NCBI GenBank assembly: GCA_007570785.1
Contig: ML660203.1
Coordinates: forward strand, 5,523,755-5,587,754
DNA: 64,000 bases
Origin: Antilocapra americana
Taxonomy: Eukaryota; Chordata; Mammalia; Artiodactyla; Antilocapridae
Reading direction: 5' to 3'
Positions 1 to 11,524 of this stretch are shown here, piece after piece. Position numbers and translations under genes: made by a program. Position 1 is the stretch's first letter; every line of letters starts with the position of its first letter. The notes beneath the pieces were generated by a model. The model did no database searches. It had not been told where the DNA came from and saw nothing but the letters and a program-made list of their open reading frames with translations.

Positions 1-854
1 TTCACTCTCCTCTTTCAGTTTCATCAAGAGGATCTTTAGTTCTTCACTTTCTGCCATAAGGGTGGTGTCATCTGCATATCTGAGGTTATTGATATTTCTC
101 CTGGGAATCTTGATTCCAAGTTGTGTTTCATCCAGCCCAGCATTTCGCATGATGTACTCTGCACATAATTTAAATAAACAGGGTGACAATATACAGCCTT
201 GACATACTCTTTTCCCAATTTGGAACCAGTCTGTTGTTCCATGTCCAGTTCTAACTATTGCTTCTCGACCTGCGTGCAGGTTTCTCAGGAAGCAGGTAGA
301 TGATCTGATATTCCCATCTCCTGAAGAATTTTCCACAGTTTGTTGTGATCCTCACAGACAAAGGCTTTGGTGTAGTCAATAGAGCAGAAGTAGATGTTTT
401 TCTGGAACTCTCTTGCTTTTTTGATGATCCAGTGGATGGTGGCAATTTGATCTCTGGTCCCTCTCCTTTTTCTAAACCCAGCTTGAACATCTGGAAATTC
501 ACAGTTCACATGGTATTGAAGCCTGGCTTGGAGAATTTTGAGCGTTACTTTGCTAACATATGAGATGAGTGCAATTGTGCGGTAATTTGAACATTCCTTG
601 GCATTGCTTTTTTGGGGGATTGGAATGAAAACTGATGACTTCCAGTCCTGTGGCCACTGCTGAGTTTTCCAGTTTTCTGGCATATTGAGTGTAGCACTTT
701 CACAGCATCATCTTTTAGGATTTGAAATAGCTCAACTGGGATTTCATCACCTCCACTAGCTTTATTTGTAGTGATGCTTCCTAAGGCCCACTTGACTTCA
801 CATTCCAGGATGTCTGGCTCTAGGTGAGTGGTCACACCATTGTGGTTGTTGTCA
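1..854 (-). mobile_element. BovB (RTE) LINE fragment, decayed reverse transcriptase
   Basis: This is the antisense copy of part of a BovB non-LTR retrotransposon; its 3' part lies beyond the left edge. Reverse-complement translation gives BovB reverse transcriptase blocks in order: about 860-690 (ILECEVKWAL, ASGGDEIPVELFQ), 683-290 (SVFIPIPQKSNAKECSNYRT, VQAGFRKRRGTRDQIATIHW) and 243-1, where the polymerase YADD box is encoded by the complement of 67-78. The blocks lie in different frames: one shift falls near 680 and another near 288, so no enzyme can be made. The open frame at 36-242 that starts with a methionine is not the polymerase frame. BovB is a horizontally acquired family abundant in ruminants. 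It supplied the enzyme that mobilises the Bov SINEs found throughout this window. Confidence 0.93.
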
Positions 855-886
855 TTAGGGTGGTGCAAAAGCAACTGCAGTTTTTG
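855..886 (+). repeat. mariner-like terminal inverted repeat remnant
   Basis: The sequence begins ttagggtggtgcaaaagcaa and continues into a gcagttttt block. This closely matches the roughly 30-bp end of Hsmar1/MADE1-like mariners, also known in ruminants. It abuts the 5' break of the BovB copy. The other end of the transposon is not visible, and the AT-rich DNA to about 945 may or may not belong to it. Confidence 0.55.
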
Positions 887-954
887 AATCATGAATTTTA
901 AATCTTTATATTAATATCTAGGCTCAAACACATCTTTATTAATCAAAATAGGTA

Positions 955-981
955 CTAACCACTGGACCACTAGGGAAATCC
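955..981 (-). mobile_element. CHR SINE head fragment
   Basis: A 27-bp match to the extreme 5' end of a CHR SINE in reverse (the taaccactggaccac block). The body of the element is absent. It could be a 3'-truncated relic or a chance remnant. Confidence 0.4.
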
Positions 982-1115
982 TCTATATTTTATATTTAGA
1001 TCCAAAATTCATTTTGATAAAATATTTATATGATAAGATATGGATCCAGGTTTAAAAGATTACCCTTTTCCCTTGGAATTATCTACACCTTTATCAAAAA
1101 TAAGTTGTTTTTATG

Positions 1116-1314
1116 TGCTGTGTGCTTAGTCACTCAGTTGTATACAACTCTTTGCAACCCCATGGACTGTAGCCCATCAGGTCCTCTGTCCATGGGATTC
1201 TTCAGGCAAGAATCCTGGAGTGGGTTGCCATGCCCTACTGCGCGGGGTCTTCCTAACCCAAGGAATGAACCCAGGTTTTTCACATCGCAAGCAGATTCTT
1301 TATCATCTGAGCCA
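1116..1314 (-). mobile_element. Bov-tA SINE
   Basis: Antisense Bov-tA. It starts with the reverse of the tail (gcttagtcactcagttg), passes through the Bov-A core (catggactgtagccc, gggttgccatg) and ends with the reverse of the tRNA-derived head (agattctttatcatctgagc). Mutations against the consensus are moderate. Confidence 0.93.
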
Positions 1315-1429
1315 TATATATACATGTGTGTGTGTTTCTTGATTCTTTCATTCTGTTGACTTTATAAATTTACCTATCTTAATGTCAAGACTTACTGTAG
1401 CACTGTAATAAATCTTGCACTCAGGTAGC

Positions 1430-2790
1430 TATAAAGCGCTCAAATTTTGTTCTTCTTTTTCAAAGTTACTTTGGCTCTACTAGATGTTTAACGTTTCCAT
1501 ATAAATTTTAGAGTCAGTATGCCCATTTTGATCAAAATTGTGTTAAGTCTATAGGATTATTCTGGGGAAAATTGACTTAATAATATTGAACCTTCTGACC
1601 CATGAACAAGACATATCACTCCATTTATTTAAATTTTATTTTATTTCTCTCAGCATTATTTTGTAGTTTAATGTATAGATCTTCCACACATTTTGTCAGG
1701 TTTATCCATAAGTATTTCCTATTTTTATCCTATTGTAGATGATACTGCTTTTTAATTTCAATTGACAATTATTCATTGCTAGTATATACAAATACAATTG
1801 ATTTTTAGCTATTGATCTTATAACCTGAAAACTTACTAAACTCATATATTAGTTCTAATAGCTTTTTTGTAGATTCCATGATATTTTCTATATAAACAAC
1901 ATGTCATCTGTGAATAAAGACCATTTTACTCCTTCCTTTCCAATTCAAGTTCTTTATATTCCTTCTTGCCTAACTGTGCTGGCCAAAACCCTTAGTACAA
2001 TGTTGAGTAGAAGTGATAAGAACAGATATCTAGGGGGAAACATCCAAGTCCTTCAATTTTCTGGAAGAGTTTTTGTAGAATTGGTATTATTTCTTCTTTA
2101 AATTCTTGATAAAATTCACCAGTGACGTCATTTAGGCCTGGAGTTTCCTTTGCAGAAAAGTTTCTAACTACAAATTCAGTTTCTTTAAAAAATAGAGGGC
2201 TATTCAGGTTTCAGTGTTCTTTTGTTTTTCTGTTTTCTATTTGACTGGTTTCCACTCTCAACTTTATTATCTCCTTTCATCTGCTTACTTTGGGTTAAAT
2301 TTGCTCCTTCTTTTCTGGCCTCTTAAGGTGGAAATTGAGGTCATTGATTTGAGTTGTTTCTTCTTTCCTAATGTAGATATTTAGTACTGTAAATGCCTCC
2401 CTAAATACTGCTTTAAGCTCTCTGTCAAATTTCTATGTGTGGTGTTTTAATTTTCATTTTGCTAAAAATATTTTCTTATTTCATCCTTTGATCCATGGTT
2501 TAAGAAGTACAGTACTTACTTTCTAAATATTTGGGGAATTTGCGAAGATCTTTTATGCTATGGATTTCTAATTAATTCCATCGTGGTCAGAGATAATATT
2601 ATCTATGACTTGAATTATTTTAAATGTATCAAGACTTTAGATTAGTTTGATGGCCCAGAATATAGTTTATTTTAGTAAATATTCCAAGTGTTCTTGAAAA
2701 GAATGTGATTTCTGCTATTGTTGGAGAGAGTGTTCTATAAATAAACATCAGTTAGTTCAAATTGGTTGATAGTATGAAGACTTAATAATA
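1430..2790 (-). mobile_element. old L1 LINE, ORF2 part, antisense
   Basis: AT-rich sequence with the order and motifs of antisense L1 ORF2. Examples are the block around 2105-2150 (ttcaccagtgacgtcattta then ggcctggagtttcctttg) and the block around 2550-2620 (attccatcgtggtcagagat). Many stops and indels mark an ancient, dead copy. The extent is approximate because the ends decay gradually. No target-site duplication was found. Confidence 0.85.
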
Positions 2791-4308
2791 TATAGTTTGA
2801 AGAATGGTCACATCTCAAAATAGCAGGATCCTGAGCCATAGTTCAAAGAAAACTGCTTAGGAAAGACACAAACCAGGAACCCCATCAATTAATTTTTCAT
2901 AAATAAGAAGTAAATCTTTATAACATTACATGGAGATCCGGGGTTTTACTTGTCACAGCAGCACAGCCCAGTCTCCTCTCATGGAGGGCTTCACTCAAGA
3001 AAGGACCTGTTCTGAAACCTCCTTTCCTCCAGTAGAAGATGCAGTGGAACATGGAAAGAGAGAAAAATGTCTTTCCCCATTGGAATCCTATAAAATTAGC
3101 AGTGCCCAAATTGCCTTATTTAAGCATCTATTAATATCTACTTTTCTCACACAATCTTTTCTTTCACTTTCATATTTATATAAAATATATGTTATCAATA
3201 ATGACTTATGATAATGACAGAATGTTTTATTCAACTCCTGACCAAGAAGAAGTCTGTGAAGGGACACTTAAATCCTTCAGGGAAGACTTATTTATATGTC
3301 TGAGTTTCCTTTCTGAGTTTGTCTCAGAATGGGCTTTTACTACGGCCCCATTTGTTAGACGGATGTATGGATGGAAGGATGGATGGGAGGATGGATAGAT
3401 GAATTAATTAATTAGTTAACTGGGTGTAGCTGGATTATCCATGGGAATCCTCTTAAGTACAGATATTGTTAGAACACAAAAAATCTTAGTCAAACCCAGG
3501 AAGATAGGGTAGAACTTTCCATACCAACCCTACCTGACATTAAAGAAAGTGTTAGAAACTCCTTTGTTCCCAGAGTAAGGAAGGTGGAGCTAATCAATAG
3601 TGATGTTTAGGGAGACAAAGCAGAATATCTTCACTATAATCAGGACTTCAGCCCTCTTTCCTGAGAGAGATAACAATTGTTCCAATCCCTGTCAGTCCAC
3701 AGGACAAGTATATATGATCCCCTGGTGAGCTGATCTTTCCCTGGTTTCATGTGAATGGAATCGCCAGTAGACTAATGTCTAAAGCTGTGATGGATGAGGT
3801 AGGTTTTAGAGATCCCATAACCTTTAAATGTGAGAATCTTCTCCAAGTAAGGGTTCCTGCCCAAAGCTCAGCTGACTGAGGCTCCATGGAAAATCCCTGG
3901 GGCAAAAATCAATTTCTTATAATATGGCTGAGTATTCGAACTGGCCTCACTGCTAATAAACTCAATATATTTAACCTGGCATATAATACAATATATTTCA
4001 TAAGTCATCCTAAAATCATGAAAGGAATTATCAGGCCAAACTCTAAGGGAAGACTGGACCCCACACAAATGTGGAATGTGTAGGAGGCTTTTGCCCTGAG
4101 GGTACATGTCAAACATAGATTATTTGAGCTTCCATTTTCACAGCCTCAGGGAATGTGAGGGACAGAATACAAAGCCCAAAGTTCACTGAGCGTTGAGAGT
4201 CTATTAAGAGACCCTCCTCCATCACTTGAGACCACAGAGGTCTACACTGTCCATGAAAGGATGAAGCAAAAGTAAACTCTCCCTTGCCAGTCCTCCAGCA
4301 CCCCTTGT
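2791..4308. other. unique intergenic DNA
   Basis: No gene or recognised repeat apart from the GGAT-type tract at 3361-3400. The short frames at 2930-3211 and 3868-4116 have no recognisable domain, splice context or codon bias. Confidence 0.6.
3361..3400 (+). repeat. degenerate (GGAT)n microsatellite
   Basis: Repeated ggat/ggaa tetranucleotides with interruptions, followed by an aattaatta stretch. Confidence 0.85.
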
Positions 4309-4499
4309 GTGAAAGTCCCTCAGTTGTGTCTGACTCTTTGTGACCCCCTGGGCTATACAGTCCATGGAATTCTCCAGGCCAGAATACTAGAGTGGGTAGC
4401 CTTTCCCTCCTCCAGGGGATCTTCCCAACCCAGGGATAGAACCCAGGTCTCCCACATTGAAGGTAGATTCTTTACCAGTTGAACCACCAGGGAAGCCCA
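4309..4499 (-). mobile_element. Bov-tA SINE
   Basis: Antisense Bov-tA running from the tail (gaaagtccctcagttgtg) through the core (cagtccatggaattctccag) to the reversed tRNA-like head ending in aaccaccagggaagccc. A short catcagggaagc echo follows the head at about 4508-4520. Confidence 0.93.
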
Positions 4500-4793
4500 T
4501 CAGGGAGCCATCAGGGAAGCACTCCATGAAGGCCTGAGTCAAAAGCTGATCAGCACTGAGCAGAGCAGGAGTGGTTAACAAGTCCTAGAAAAGTGGTACC
4601 ATGAGCCACCACAGCCCCCCACCAGTGATTTTGCAACTCAAAGTCAATCTCTCAGGAGTCAAAAAAAAAAAAAAGCTAGAAGCCATAAATTTAGTGCCTA
4701 GGAAACCCAAATTAGTAGTGCCTCCAGGGACATGCAGAGTCATACAAATATTCTCTGGAGGGCTGCACAAATATTCTCCAAAAGTAATTTTTG

Positions 4794-5009
4794 AACTTCT
4801 CAGGTGGTCCAGTGGTTCAGAATCCACCTGGCAATGCAGAGGACATCGGTTCAATCCCTGGTCCAGGAATATCCTGTATGCCTCGGGGCAACTAAGCCCA
4901 TACACCACAACTACTGAGCCCACATAGCAGTAACCCCTGTTGGCCGCAACTACAGAAAGTCCATAAGCAGCAACCAGGCTCAGCACAGCCATAAATAAAT
5001 AAATTCCAA
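4794..5009 (+). mobile_element. CHR-type SINE
   Basis: Sense CHR SINE: the tRNA-like head (tctcaggtggtccagtggtt, ggttcaatccctggtc) is followed by the CHR body of repeated caactactgagccc-type units and an A-rich tail (cataaataaataaattcc). A younger BOV-A2 is inserted at its 3' end. Confidence 0.85.
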
Positions 5010-5021
5010 CAGAATCCCTAG

Positions 5022-5291
5022 ACGGAGAAGGCAATGGCAACTCACTCCAGTAATGTTGCCTGGAAAATCCCATGGACGGAGGAGCCTGGTAGGCTGCAGT
5101 CTATGGGGTCGCAAAGAGTCAGACACGACTGAGTGACTTCACTTTCACTTTTCACTTTCATGCATTGGAGAAAGAAATGGCAGCCCACTCCAGTGTTCTC
5201 GCCTGGAGAATCCCAGGGATGGGGGGAGCCTGGTGGGCTGCCATCTATGGGGTCGCAGAGTCGGACACAACTGAAGCGACTTAGAAGCAGC
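5022..5291 (+). mobile_element. BOV-A2 dimeric SINE with target-site duplication
   Basis: Two Bov-A monomers in tandem (ggagaaggcaatggc at 5025 and ggagaaagaaatggc at 5167) joined by the ttcactttcacttttcactt linker, ending gcgacttagaagcagcag. The 11-bp duplication agaatccctag flanks it at 5011-5021 and 5292-5302, so this is a clean insertion at the tail of the preceding CHR SINE. Confidence 0.95.
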
Positions 5292-5302
5292 AGAATCCCT
5301 AG

Positions 5303-6974
5303 GAAACACTTGAACTCCTCATATGCTAGGCTAGAAGCTACAACTAACCCCCAAGTTGTGGAATGTGTCCATCCTTTCTCTGTGGGGTCAACAGAACCCA
5401 GCTGGGGCTGGACTCTAGTGCATCTTAGTTGGTTCATGAAGAAGAGGTTTGAAAGTTATAGTGGCAGCAAGACTGGGGGCAGATGATTAAAACCACCCAA
5501 GATAGCACCATTCCAAATCTCTCTAAAGTATTTCAGAAGTACCAATTATTTAAATGCAATTGATATGCTGATTACAAATTGTTCTTATTTATTGATTAAA
5601 ATAATAAGCACATCTGGTTAGCCTAATTCCAGTTACTATATATACCTAAAGGTAAGAAAACCATATCTATGAAAATATCATCAATAATTATGCTTCTGAA
5701 CTAAATCAGACTTTTTGATGCAAATCTCTCCTATGCATGTGTCCTAGAATATGTACCACTTGTTATACCATTCACAATACACACTTGTCCTAGCTTCACT
5801 TTCCCTCTATGAAAATGCCTCAGATTTGCTTTTAAGCAGATCTTAAGACTAGAACTTGGGTCCAAGTTATCTATTTGGGAGGTAATTTCAAAAAATACTG
5901 TAAGAGTTGGGAAAAATGAGACAAAAAAGGAGACAACAAAAGATGTGCTGATGAACAGTACAAATGGGGCTCATCCCACTGGGGGTCCCAGGAAGACAGC
6001 TATGAATACATGTCAGTGTTGCTTACTCGGGTAAAAATCTGGGGTATTTATCTGCCAACTCCCATTCCTCACTGGTTGAGGGTTGTTCCTGGGGCATTGA
6101 CTCCCCTGCACTTCTGACCATCCCCAATTTCAGGCCAAGTCACTATTTCAGAGAGAGAAATAGGAAGCTGAAATAGACCAAGGGGACAGAAAGAGAACAC
6201 CAACCTTCTCTATACAACAGTCATACGCTGGAGTAAATGGTCTCCCAGGAGACATCCTTGACTCTTAGCCCAACTGTGTCTGACATCAGCCAAAAGAGAA
6301 ACCATGTGTTCCAGAACTTATTCATTCACCCAACCAAAACTGGCTGTGCAACCACCGTGCCCTAGGAACTCTGCACGGCACTGGGAGTGGAGTAAGGAAA
6401 GCCAAGCATGACCTTGGCTCAAGTGTCTGACAATCTAGTGGGTGCTTCTCAAACTTTTTTAACCTCTATTTCATACGGCAGAGATTAAGGCGGAATGACA
6501 TTATGGTTAAGATCCTCAACCCTGGATTCAAGGAGACCATGGTTCCAAATGACCTTGGACAATTTACTGATCTCATGGAGACTTATTTTGTTTACCTTTG
6601 TAAAACAAAGGTGCACTAAATATTGGAAAGACCGAAGGCAACAATTCAAGTAAAGGTAACACAACACCTGGCACTTGTACTAGATCTGCTGAAAAAGAGG
6701 AGAAGGAAGAAGAGAAAGAATATTGGGTATCTACCTTTGAGGGGCTCAGAAGCTAGAAGGAGATGCAGACAGTAACAGATAATTATAAAATAACATAGGC
6801 ACTGATCCAGGTACTATTGCTGCTAACAAAGCAGCCCAATTGTCCCTGCAGAAAGTGACAATATTAGTAATCGTGAATTCTGTGGGTCAGAAATTCTAGC
6901 AGGAGCTCAACTGGGATGATTAGAAGGATGAGAGTGATTCAGTGAAAAGGGTAAAACTCATTTAGAGCAAATTA
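5303..6974. other. mostly unique intergenic DNA
   Basis: No gene seen. The only repeat suspected is a worn L2 3' end around 6315-6450. The frame at 6485-6667 has no recognisable product. Confidence 0.55.
6315..6450 (-). mobile_element. probable L2 LINE 3' end, antisense
   Basis: It begins ttattcattcaccca and continues with a cggcactgggagtgga block and gacaatctagtggg. This is the order of an antisense L2 3' end. Divergence is high. Confidence 0.5.
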
Positions 6975-7320
6975 TAGTTGGAAAATTATAGTCCATGAGC
7001 CAGATCTGGCCATGTCCATCTGCTTATGTATTGTCTATAGCTGCCTTTTTTAATATTTATTTATGTATTTGGCTGCGTCAGGTCTTAGTTACAGCATCTC
7101 TGCAGCATGTAGGATCTTACTTCCCCAACCAGGGATTGAACTCTCATCCCCTGCATTGCAAGGCAGATTCTTAACCATTGGACCACCAGGGAAATTCCTC
7201 TATAGCTATTTTTGAATGGCAACTGCAAGATGAAGTAGTTGCAACAGAAACTGTGTGACCTGCAAAGCCAAAAATATTTACTATCCATCCTTTTATAGAA
7301 AATCTTTGCTAACCTCTCAT
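6975..7320. mobile_element. hAT-class DNA transposon relic interrupted by a CHR SINE
   Basis: Sequence on both sides of the CHR SINE reads as one MER-type hAT nonautonomous element: gtccatgagccagatctggc and gtattgtctatagctg on the left, then agtagttgcaacagaaac, cctgcaaagcc and aaatatttactatc on the right. The exact family was not assigned. Confidence 0.65.
7043..7198 (-). mobile_element. CHR-type SINE with target-site duplication
   Basis: Antisense element: a reversed A-rich tail (tttatttatgtatttggctg) leads to the reversed tRNA-like head ending ttggaccaccagggaaattc. The 9-bp duplication tctatagct lies at 7034-7042 and 7199-7207, so this SINE is younger than the hAT relic it splits. Confidence 0.9.
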
Positions 7321-7655
7321 TTGGAGGCCTTTCCTTCACCTGACTGGCAGTTGATGTTGACTGTACCTTTGGACCCCAGTGGGCTATCAGCTGGCACCTC
7401 TCCATGCCAAGCTGGCTTCCCACCATGACACTCCTTTGGGCTCCCTCCCAGCATGGCAGCTAGGTTCTGAGAGTCAGCATCCCAAGGGAGTAAGGCGGAA
7501 GTTGCATGGCATCTTCATAATTCAGTCTCGGAAGCCACACAGCACCGCTTGCACGCGGTTCTGTTGGCCAAGATCATCACTAAGGTCCACCGAGGTTCAA
7601 GAAGAGGGGACACAGACCTCACCATTAGGAAGCGTAACAAAATCATATTGTAAAG

Positions 7656-7660
<5 letters not shown>

Positions 7661-7704
<44 letters not shown>
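7661..7704 (+). repeat. (TG)22 microsatellite
   Basis: Forty-four uninterrupted bases of TG directly abutting the tail end of the antisense Bov-tA that follows. It is probably an expansion of the SINE tail. Confidence 0.97.
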
Positions 7705-7707
<3 letters not shown>

Positions 7708-7899
7708 TCAGTCCTCAGTTGTATCTGACCCTTTGCTGATCCCATAGACTATAGCCCAACAGGTTCTTCTGCCCATGGAATTTTCCAGGCAAGAATATTG
7801 CCGTTTCCTACTCCAGGGGATCTTCTCGACCCAGAGATCAAACCCGCATCTCCTGCACTGGCAGGTGGATTCTTTACCATAGCTCCACCTGGGAAGCCC
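7705..7899 (-). mobile_element. Bov-tA SINE
   Basis: Antisense Bov-tA from gctcagtcctcagttgtatc to a head ending ctccacctgggaagccc. It has several private substitutions (for example gacgtagc-type changes in the core). The tail side fuses with the TG repeat. Confidence 0.92.
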
Positions 7900-7950
7900 A
7901 GGGATGGGAAATACTGTTGCTGTCCTCTTTGACAAATACAAGATTTTTTT

Positions 7951-8154
7951 ATGTTGCTTAGTCACTAAGTCAGGTCCAACTCTTGCGATCCCATGGACGT
8001 AGCCCTCGAGGCTCTTCTGTCCATGGGATTTACCAGACTGGAACACTAAAGTGGCTTTCCATTTCCTTCCCTAGGATATCTTCCCAACCCAGGGATCGAA
8101 CTCAAATCTCCTACGTTGGCAAGCAGATTCTTACCACTAAGCTACCAGGGAAGC
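7951..8154 (-). mobile_element. Bov-tA SINE
   Basis: Antisense Bov-tA from atgttgcttagtcactaag to agctaccagggaagcc, about 50 bp downstream of another Bov-tA in the same orientation. Confidence 0.93.
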
Positions 8155-9424
8155 CTACAATATTTCATGTACCAAGGTTTTTTAAAAATGGTTTGAAGTA
8201 CAAAAGAGGATGCTTCTCAGGAAGGCTTCCTGGAAGAGATGAAGCTTAAGCTGAGGCTAAAACAATAAATGAGAATCAGCCAGGCAAAGGTATTCTTTGG
8301 TGATAGTCAAACCTTCTCATAGGGGCACAAGTGGGATACCTGCCCTAAATATAGGCAAGGGAGAGGGCATGTGTGAATGGATGCTTCTAGGGCTGCTATG
8401 CAAGACTGCAAAGAAAAACGGACTGGGGAAGATCCCAGCAATATGGATTTAGACTGACATGGGATGGGAAGGACGCACAGCACCTGAAATATACGTGGCA
8501 AAATTATTTAGTATGAATGACATCTAAGCTTGCTGGGCACACTTACACCCTCACTACGGAATGAGCTCAAAGCTAAGTAAGTTCTGCTCATGCGGTGTTT
8601 AACACTCCAAAAATCTGGTAAGGATTTTTCTTTTCTTTTTTTCTTTTTTCTTTTTCTTGCTAGTTTTTGTTTTGTTTTGTTTAACATTGAAAGATTTTTT
8701 TAAGACATGTGTTTCAAGGCAAACAAATCACAGGTCAAGACTGACTTTTCTGCACCTCCGGGCAGGGGGCCTCCCACTTCCCAGAGTCTGGGACCACTCC
8801 GACAGCGCTGTGGTATATTTCCTCCTGTGGCCGTTAGACACAGCTCACAAAGCCAGGCACGGGCAGAGATAAAGAGTGTTGTTTTTCACGCCTGGAGAAC
8901 TAAAGTGCTTGACTTACAGGCTGAGTTTCCCTTGTAGCAACTCTTCTGAAATACAGCCCAGCCTATTAGCTGGTAGCACATCAGGAGAGCTACATGGGCC
9001 AAGGAAGCCCTCGTTTTTCCAGCTACGGAGAACCTACAAGTGGACGGAGTAAAGCGAGGAGTCAGGCTCAAGCTGCTGGAGATGGACACTCCTGGTCACA
9101 CAGCCTTCAGAACCCTGGATGCTAGCTCTGCACTCTCTCTGAACAGCCTTCCTGCAAGTCCTGGCTTGAGCCACCCAGCCCTGGAATGCCTGGACAACTC
9201 GTCTGCCCCTCTGTGGACCTAAACATGGGGACTGTCTGGCACTCCTAATGAACTTTCTCAAGGAGGAGTGCTCTGTGGGCTCTCATAAGCCTGTCATCAT
9301 GGACCCCCCCCCAACCCTCTCTATGCCTGACCCTGGATCAGAGCTAGCCCCTCCTCCATTAACGATGCTAAGTCAGCAGATGAAAGATTCTACAACTTGG
9401 TCTTATCACGCTGGTAAGTGTTAT
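8155..9424. other. unique intergenic DNA with a T-rich tract
   Basis: No gene recognised. A (TTTTC)n/(TTTTG)n tract lies at about 8623-8684. The segment 8740-9060 is moderately GC-rich and keeps some CpGs. The overlapping short frames at 8657-9261 and 9248-9721 show no known domain. Confidence 0.55.
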
Positions 9425-9585
9425 GTGGCAGCCTGGATGGGGGGCAGCATTTGGGGGGAATGGATACATGTATATGTATGGCTGAGTCCTTTCCCTGTTC
9501 ACCTGAAACTATCAAAACAGTATTGGTTAATCAGCTATACTCAACACAAAATAAAAAGTTTTAGAAAACAAAATAAAAGTCTCTC
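9425..9585 (+). mobile_element. L1 LINE 3' end
   Basis: It shows the L1 3' UTR order gttatgtggcagcctgga, gaatggatacatgtatat, cacctgaaactatcaaaa, then an A-rich end (aacacaaaataaaaag). It closely resembles the L1 tail at 59170-59335 and is 5' truncated. Confidence 0.88.
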
Positions 9586-9867
9586 TGTAGTAAAGGGATC
9601 AGGTATTTCCTCACAGTTCATTCCCCATGCTTTGCTAGCACCATCCACAGCCCTGACCATGTGCAAATGCCTTTCCCTTTTGGCTATCATTGATTTGACC
9701 ACATGTTCCAGGCTGGACTGATCATGTTCTCCAACTGGGATTCTGAAAACCTTGTCCCAGAGAATGATACAGTTGCCTGTAGAACACCATACATAATCCT
9801 TTCCTCCAGAGGAGCTATTTCCATTTGTAATTATATACATAATGATGTGTGACTATTTCATAAATGA

Positions 9868-10072
9868 AGCTTGCCTGGTGACTCAAATGGTAAAGAATCC
9901 ACCTGCAATGTGGGAGACCTGGGTTTGATCCCTAGGTTGGGAAGATCCCCTGGAGGAGGACATGGCAACCCACTCTAGTATTCTCGCCTGGAGTATCCCC
10001 ATGGACAGAGGAGCCTGGCGGGCTACTGTCCTTGGGGTCTCAAAGAGTCAGACACAACTGAGTGACTAAGCA
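9868..10072 (+). mobile_element. Bov-tA SINE
   Basis: Sense Bov-tA: the head agcttgcctggtgactcaaa, the B-box-like region ggtttgatccctagg, the core gcaacccactctagtattc, and the end agtgactaagcagtg. Confidence 0.94.
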
Positions 10073-10444
10073 GTGAAGTACAAGTTCAGGTAGAGCTGAG
10101 CGTGGATCAGCACTGAGAACTGGGAAAGAGATCCATAGGGCAGCAGAAATTGAAAGACTGACAGAGGAAGCAGGTCTCGAGAGGAATGGCACAATGGCTC
10201 ATTGTTCCTGTCAGTGAGTTATGCTAGAGTCCCTGGATAGCCCCAGAAATTTCTCTGTCTGGGCTACTTTGAATCAGCTCCTGTTCCCTGCATCTGGGTA
10301 TTTCTTAGGCTTCTACACACTAGACTTCTCTCTGCAAAACAAGAGAGAGACACAATCTCCCCTCTAGAAGATCCAGTGGCCTCCCATGAGTACACCAAGG
10401 CTGAATCTACTCTGGCCCAACATTCAGGTGAAAATGAAAAGAGT
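10073..10444. other. unique intergenic DNA
   Basis: No gene, repeat or regulatory signature recognised. Confidence 0.5.
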
Positions 10445-10646
10445 GTTTGTCCCTCATATGTATCCAACTCTGTGACCCCATGGGCTGTAGCCTGCCAGGC
10501 TCCTCTGTCCATGGGATTTCCCAAGCAAGAGTACTAGAGTGGGTAGCCATTCCCTTTTCCAAGGGATCTTCCCAACTCAGGAATCCAACCTGGGTATCGT
10601 GCATTGCAGTCTGATTTCTTTACCATCTGAGCCACCTGAGAAGCCC
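10445..10646 (-). mobile_element. Bov-tA SINE
   Basis: Antisense Bov-tA with core gctgtagcctgccaggctc and reversed head ending gagccacctgagaagccc. Confidence 0.92.
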
Positions 10647-11524
10647 AGGAGAAAAATCAAGCCTAACTCCCAGCCAGCTGATTGACCTACATTTAAATAC
10701 ACTGATGTTGTAAAAAACATCCTGGTGACTGAATCAACAGTTTGCCTCATAGTTAGACTCCGGCCTGGAGGAAAGATAATCTGCAGTGTATTATGGATCC
10801 CCCAGTTCTCCAGGATGAGCAGAGAACTACATTCTCTAACAGGCAAGCCCGAAGGCTGGGTGGAAGGGTGGGGCTGGAGGATGCCCCCCAGATCTCATTA
10901 GCTCCATGTACCTGATGACAGGTGTCAGCTGGCACTCCTCAGGAGAAACTCAGGCTTCATTCTTCACTGCCAGAACAAGTCATTCACACTGGATCCATCT
11001 CCTGGCATCACCCTGCCACTTCGTGATGGGGCCGCCAACAAGTAAGGTAGGAAGATGTTCACACTTGTGTTGGCAAACTGTCACCTTTTTGAAACAGGCA
11101 ACATTTTCTATTATAATTAAAAACACGTATGTCAAGCTTTTGCTTTTAATTAAATCCTGTGCCTTCAACTTGCTGAAGAGCAGCAGGGGACAAGTGGCCT
11201 GAGAAGGTGCCAGAGGAAAATGCAAAAATCAGAAAGAAGCCTCCAAGGAGATTGAGGACACCTCCGGGAACTGTTGACCTTAGCTGAAGTCAAAATTTTA
11301 AATTCTGTGGCCTTCACTCAGGGAGGTAGGTAGGAATTTGGGAAGCATAGCCATCACTATACTTTTTTCCAGACAATAGCACCTCAGCTTTGTTCAGATA
11401 GCAGGTAGAGAGACTTTGATCCCAGGATATCACTTCACACTAATCAACATGACACAGGAGACTCCACTGGGAAAAACTCTTTTCTGACTGGATGAAAAAG
11501 AGGCACTTGAAGAGAAACTGTCTG
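10647..11524. other. unique DNA with a candidate conserved noncoding element
   Basis: Repeat-free. The best candidate core is 11041-11180, which has two homeobox-type motifs (ataattaaaa near 11113 and tttaattaaa near 11146) beside a tgttggcaaactgtcacc block. This is inference from composition only; no alignment was available. Confidence 0.35.

Noticed and set aside
4585..5073. 162-codon minus-strand frame
   Set aside because: Covers a CHR SINE and the start of BOV-A2; the poly-F run is the A14 tract in antisense.
8623..8684. Pol III terminator or promoter cluster in the T-rich tract
   Set aside because: A (TTTTC)/(TTTTG) low-complexity run without an associated RNA gene.
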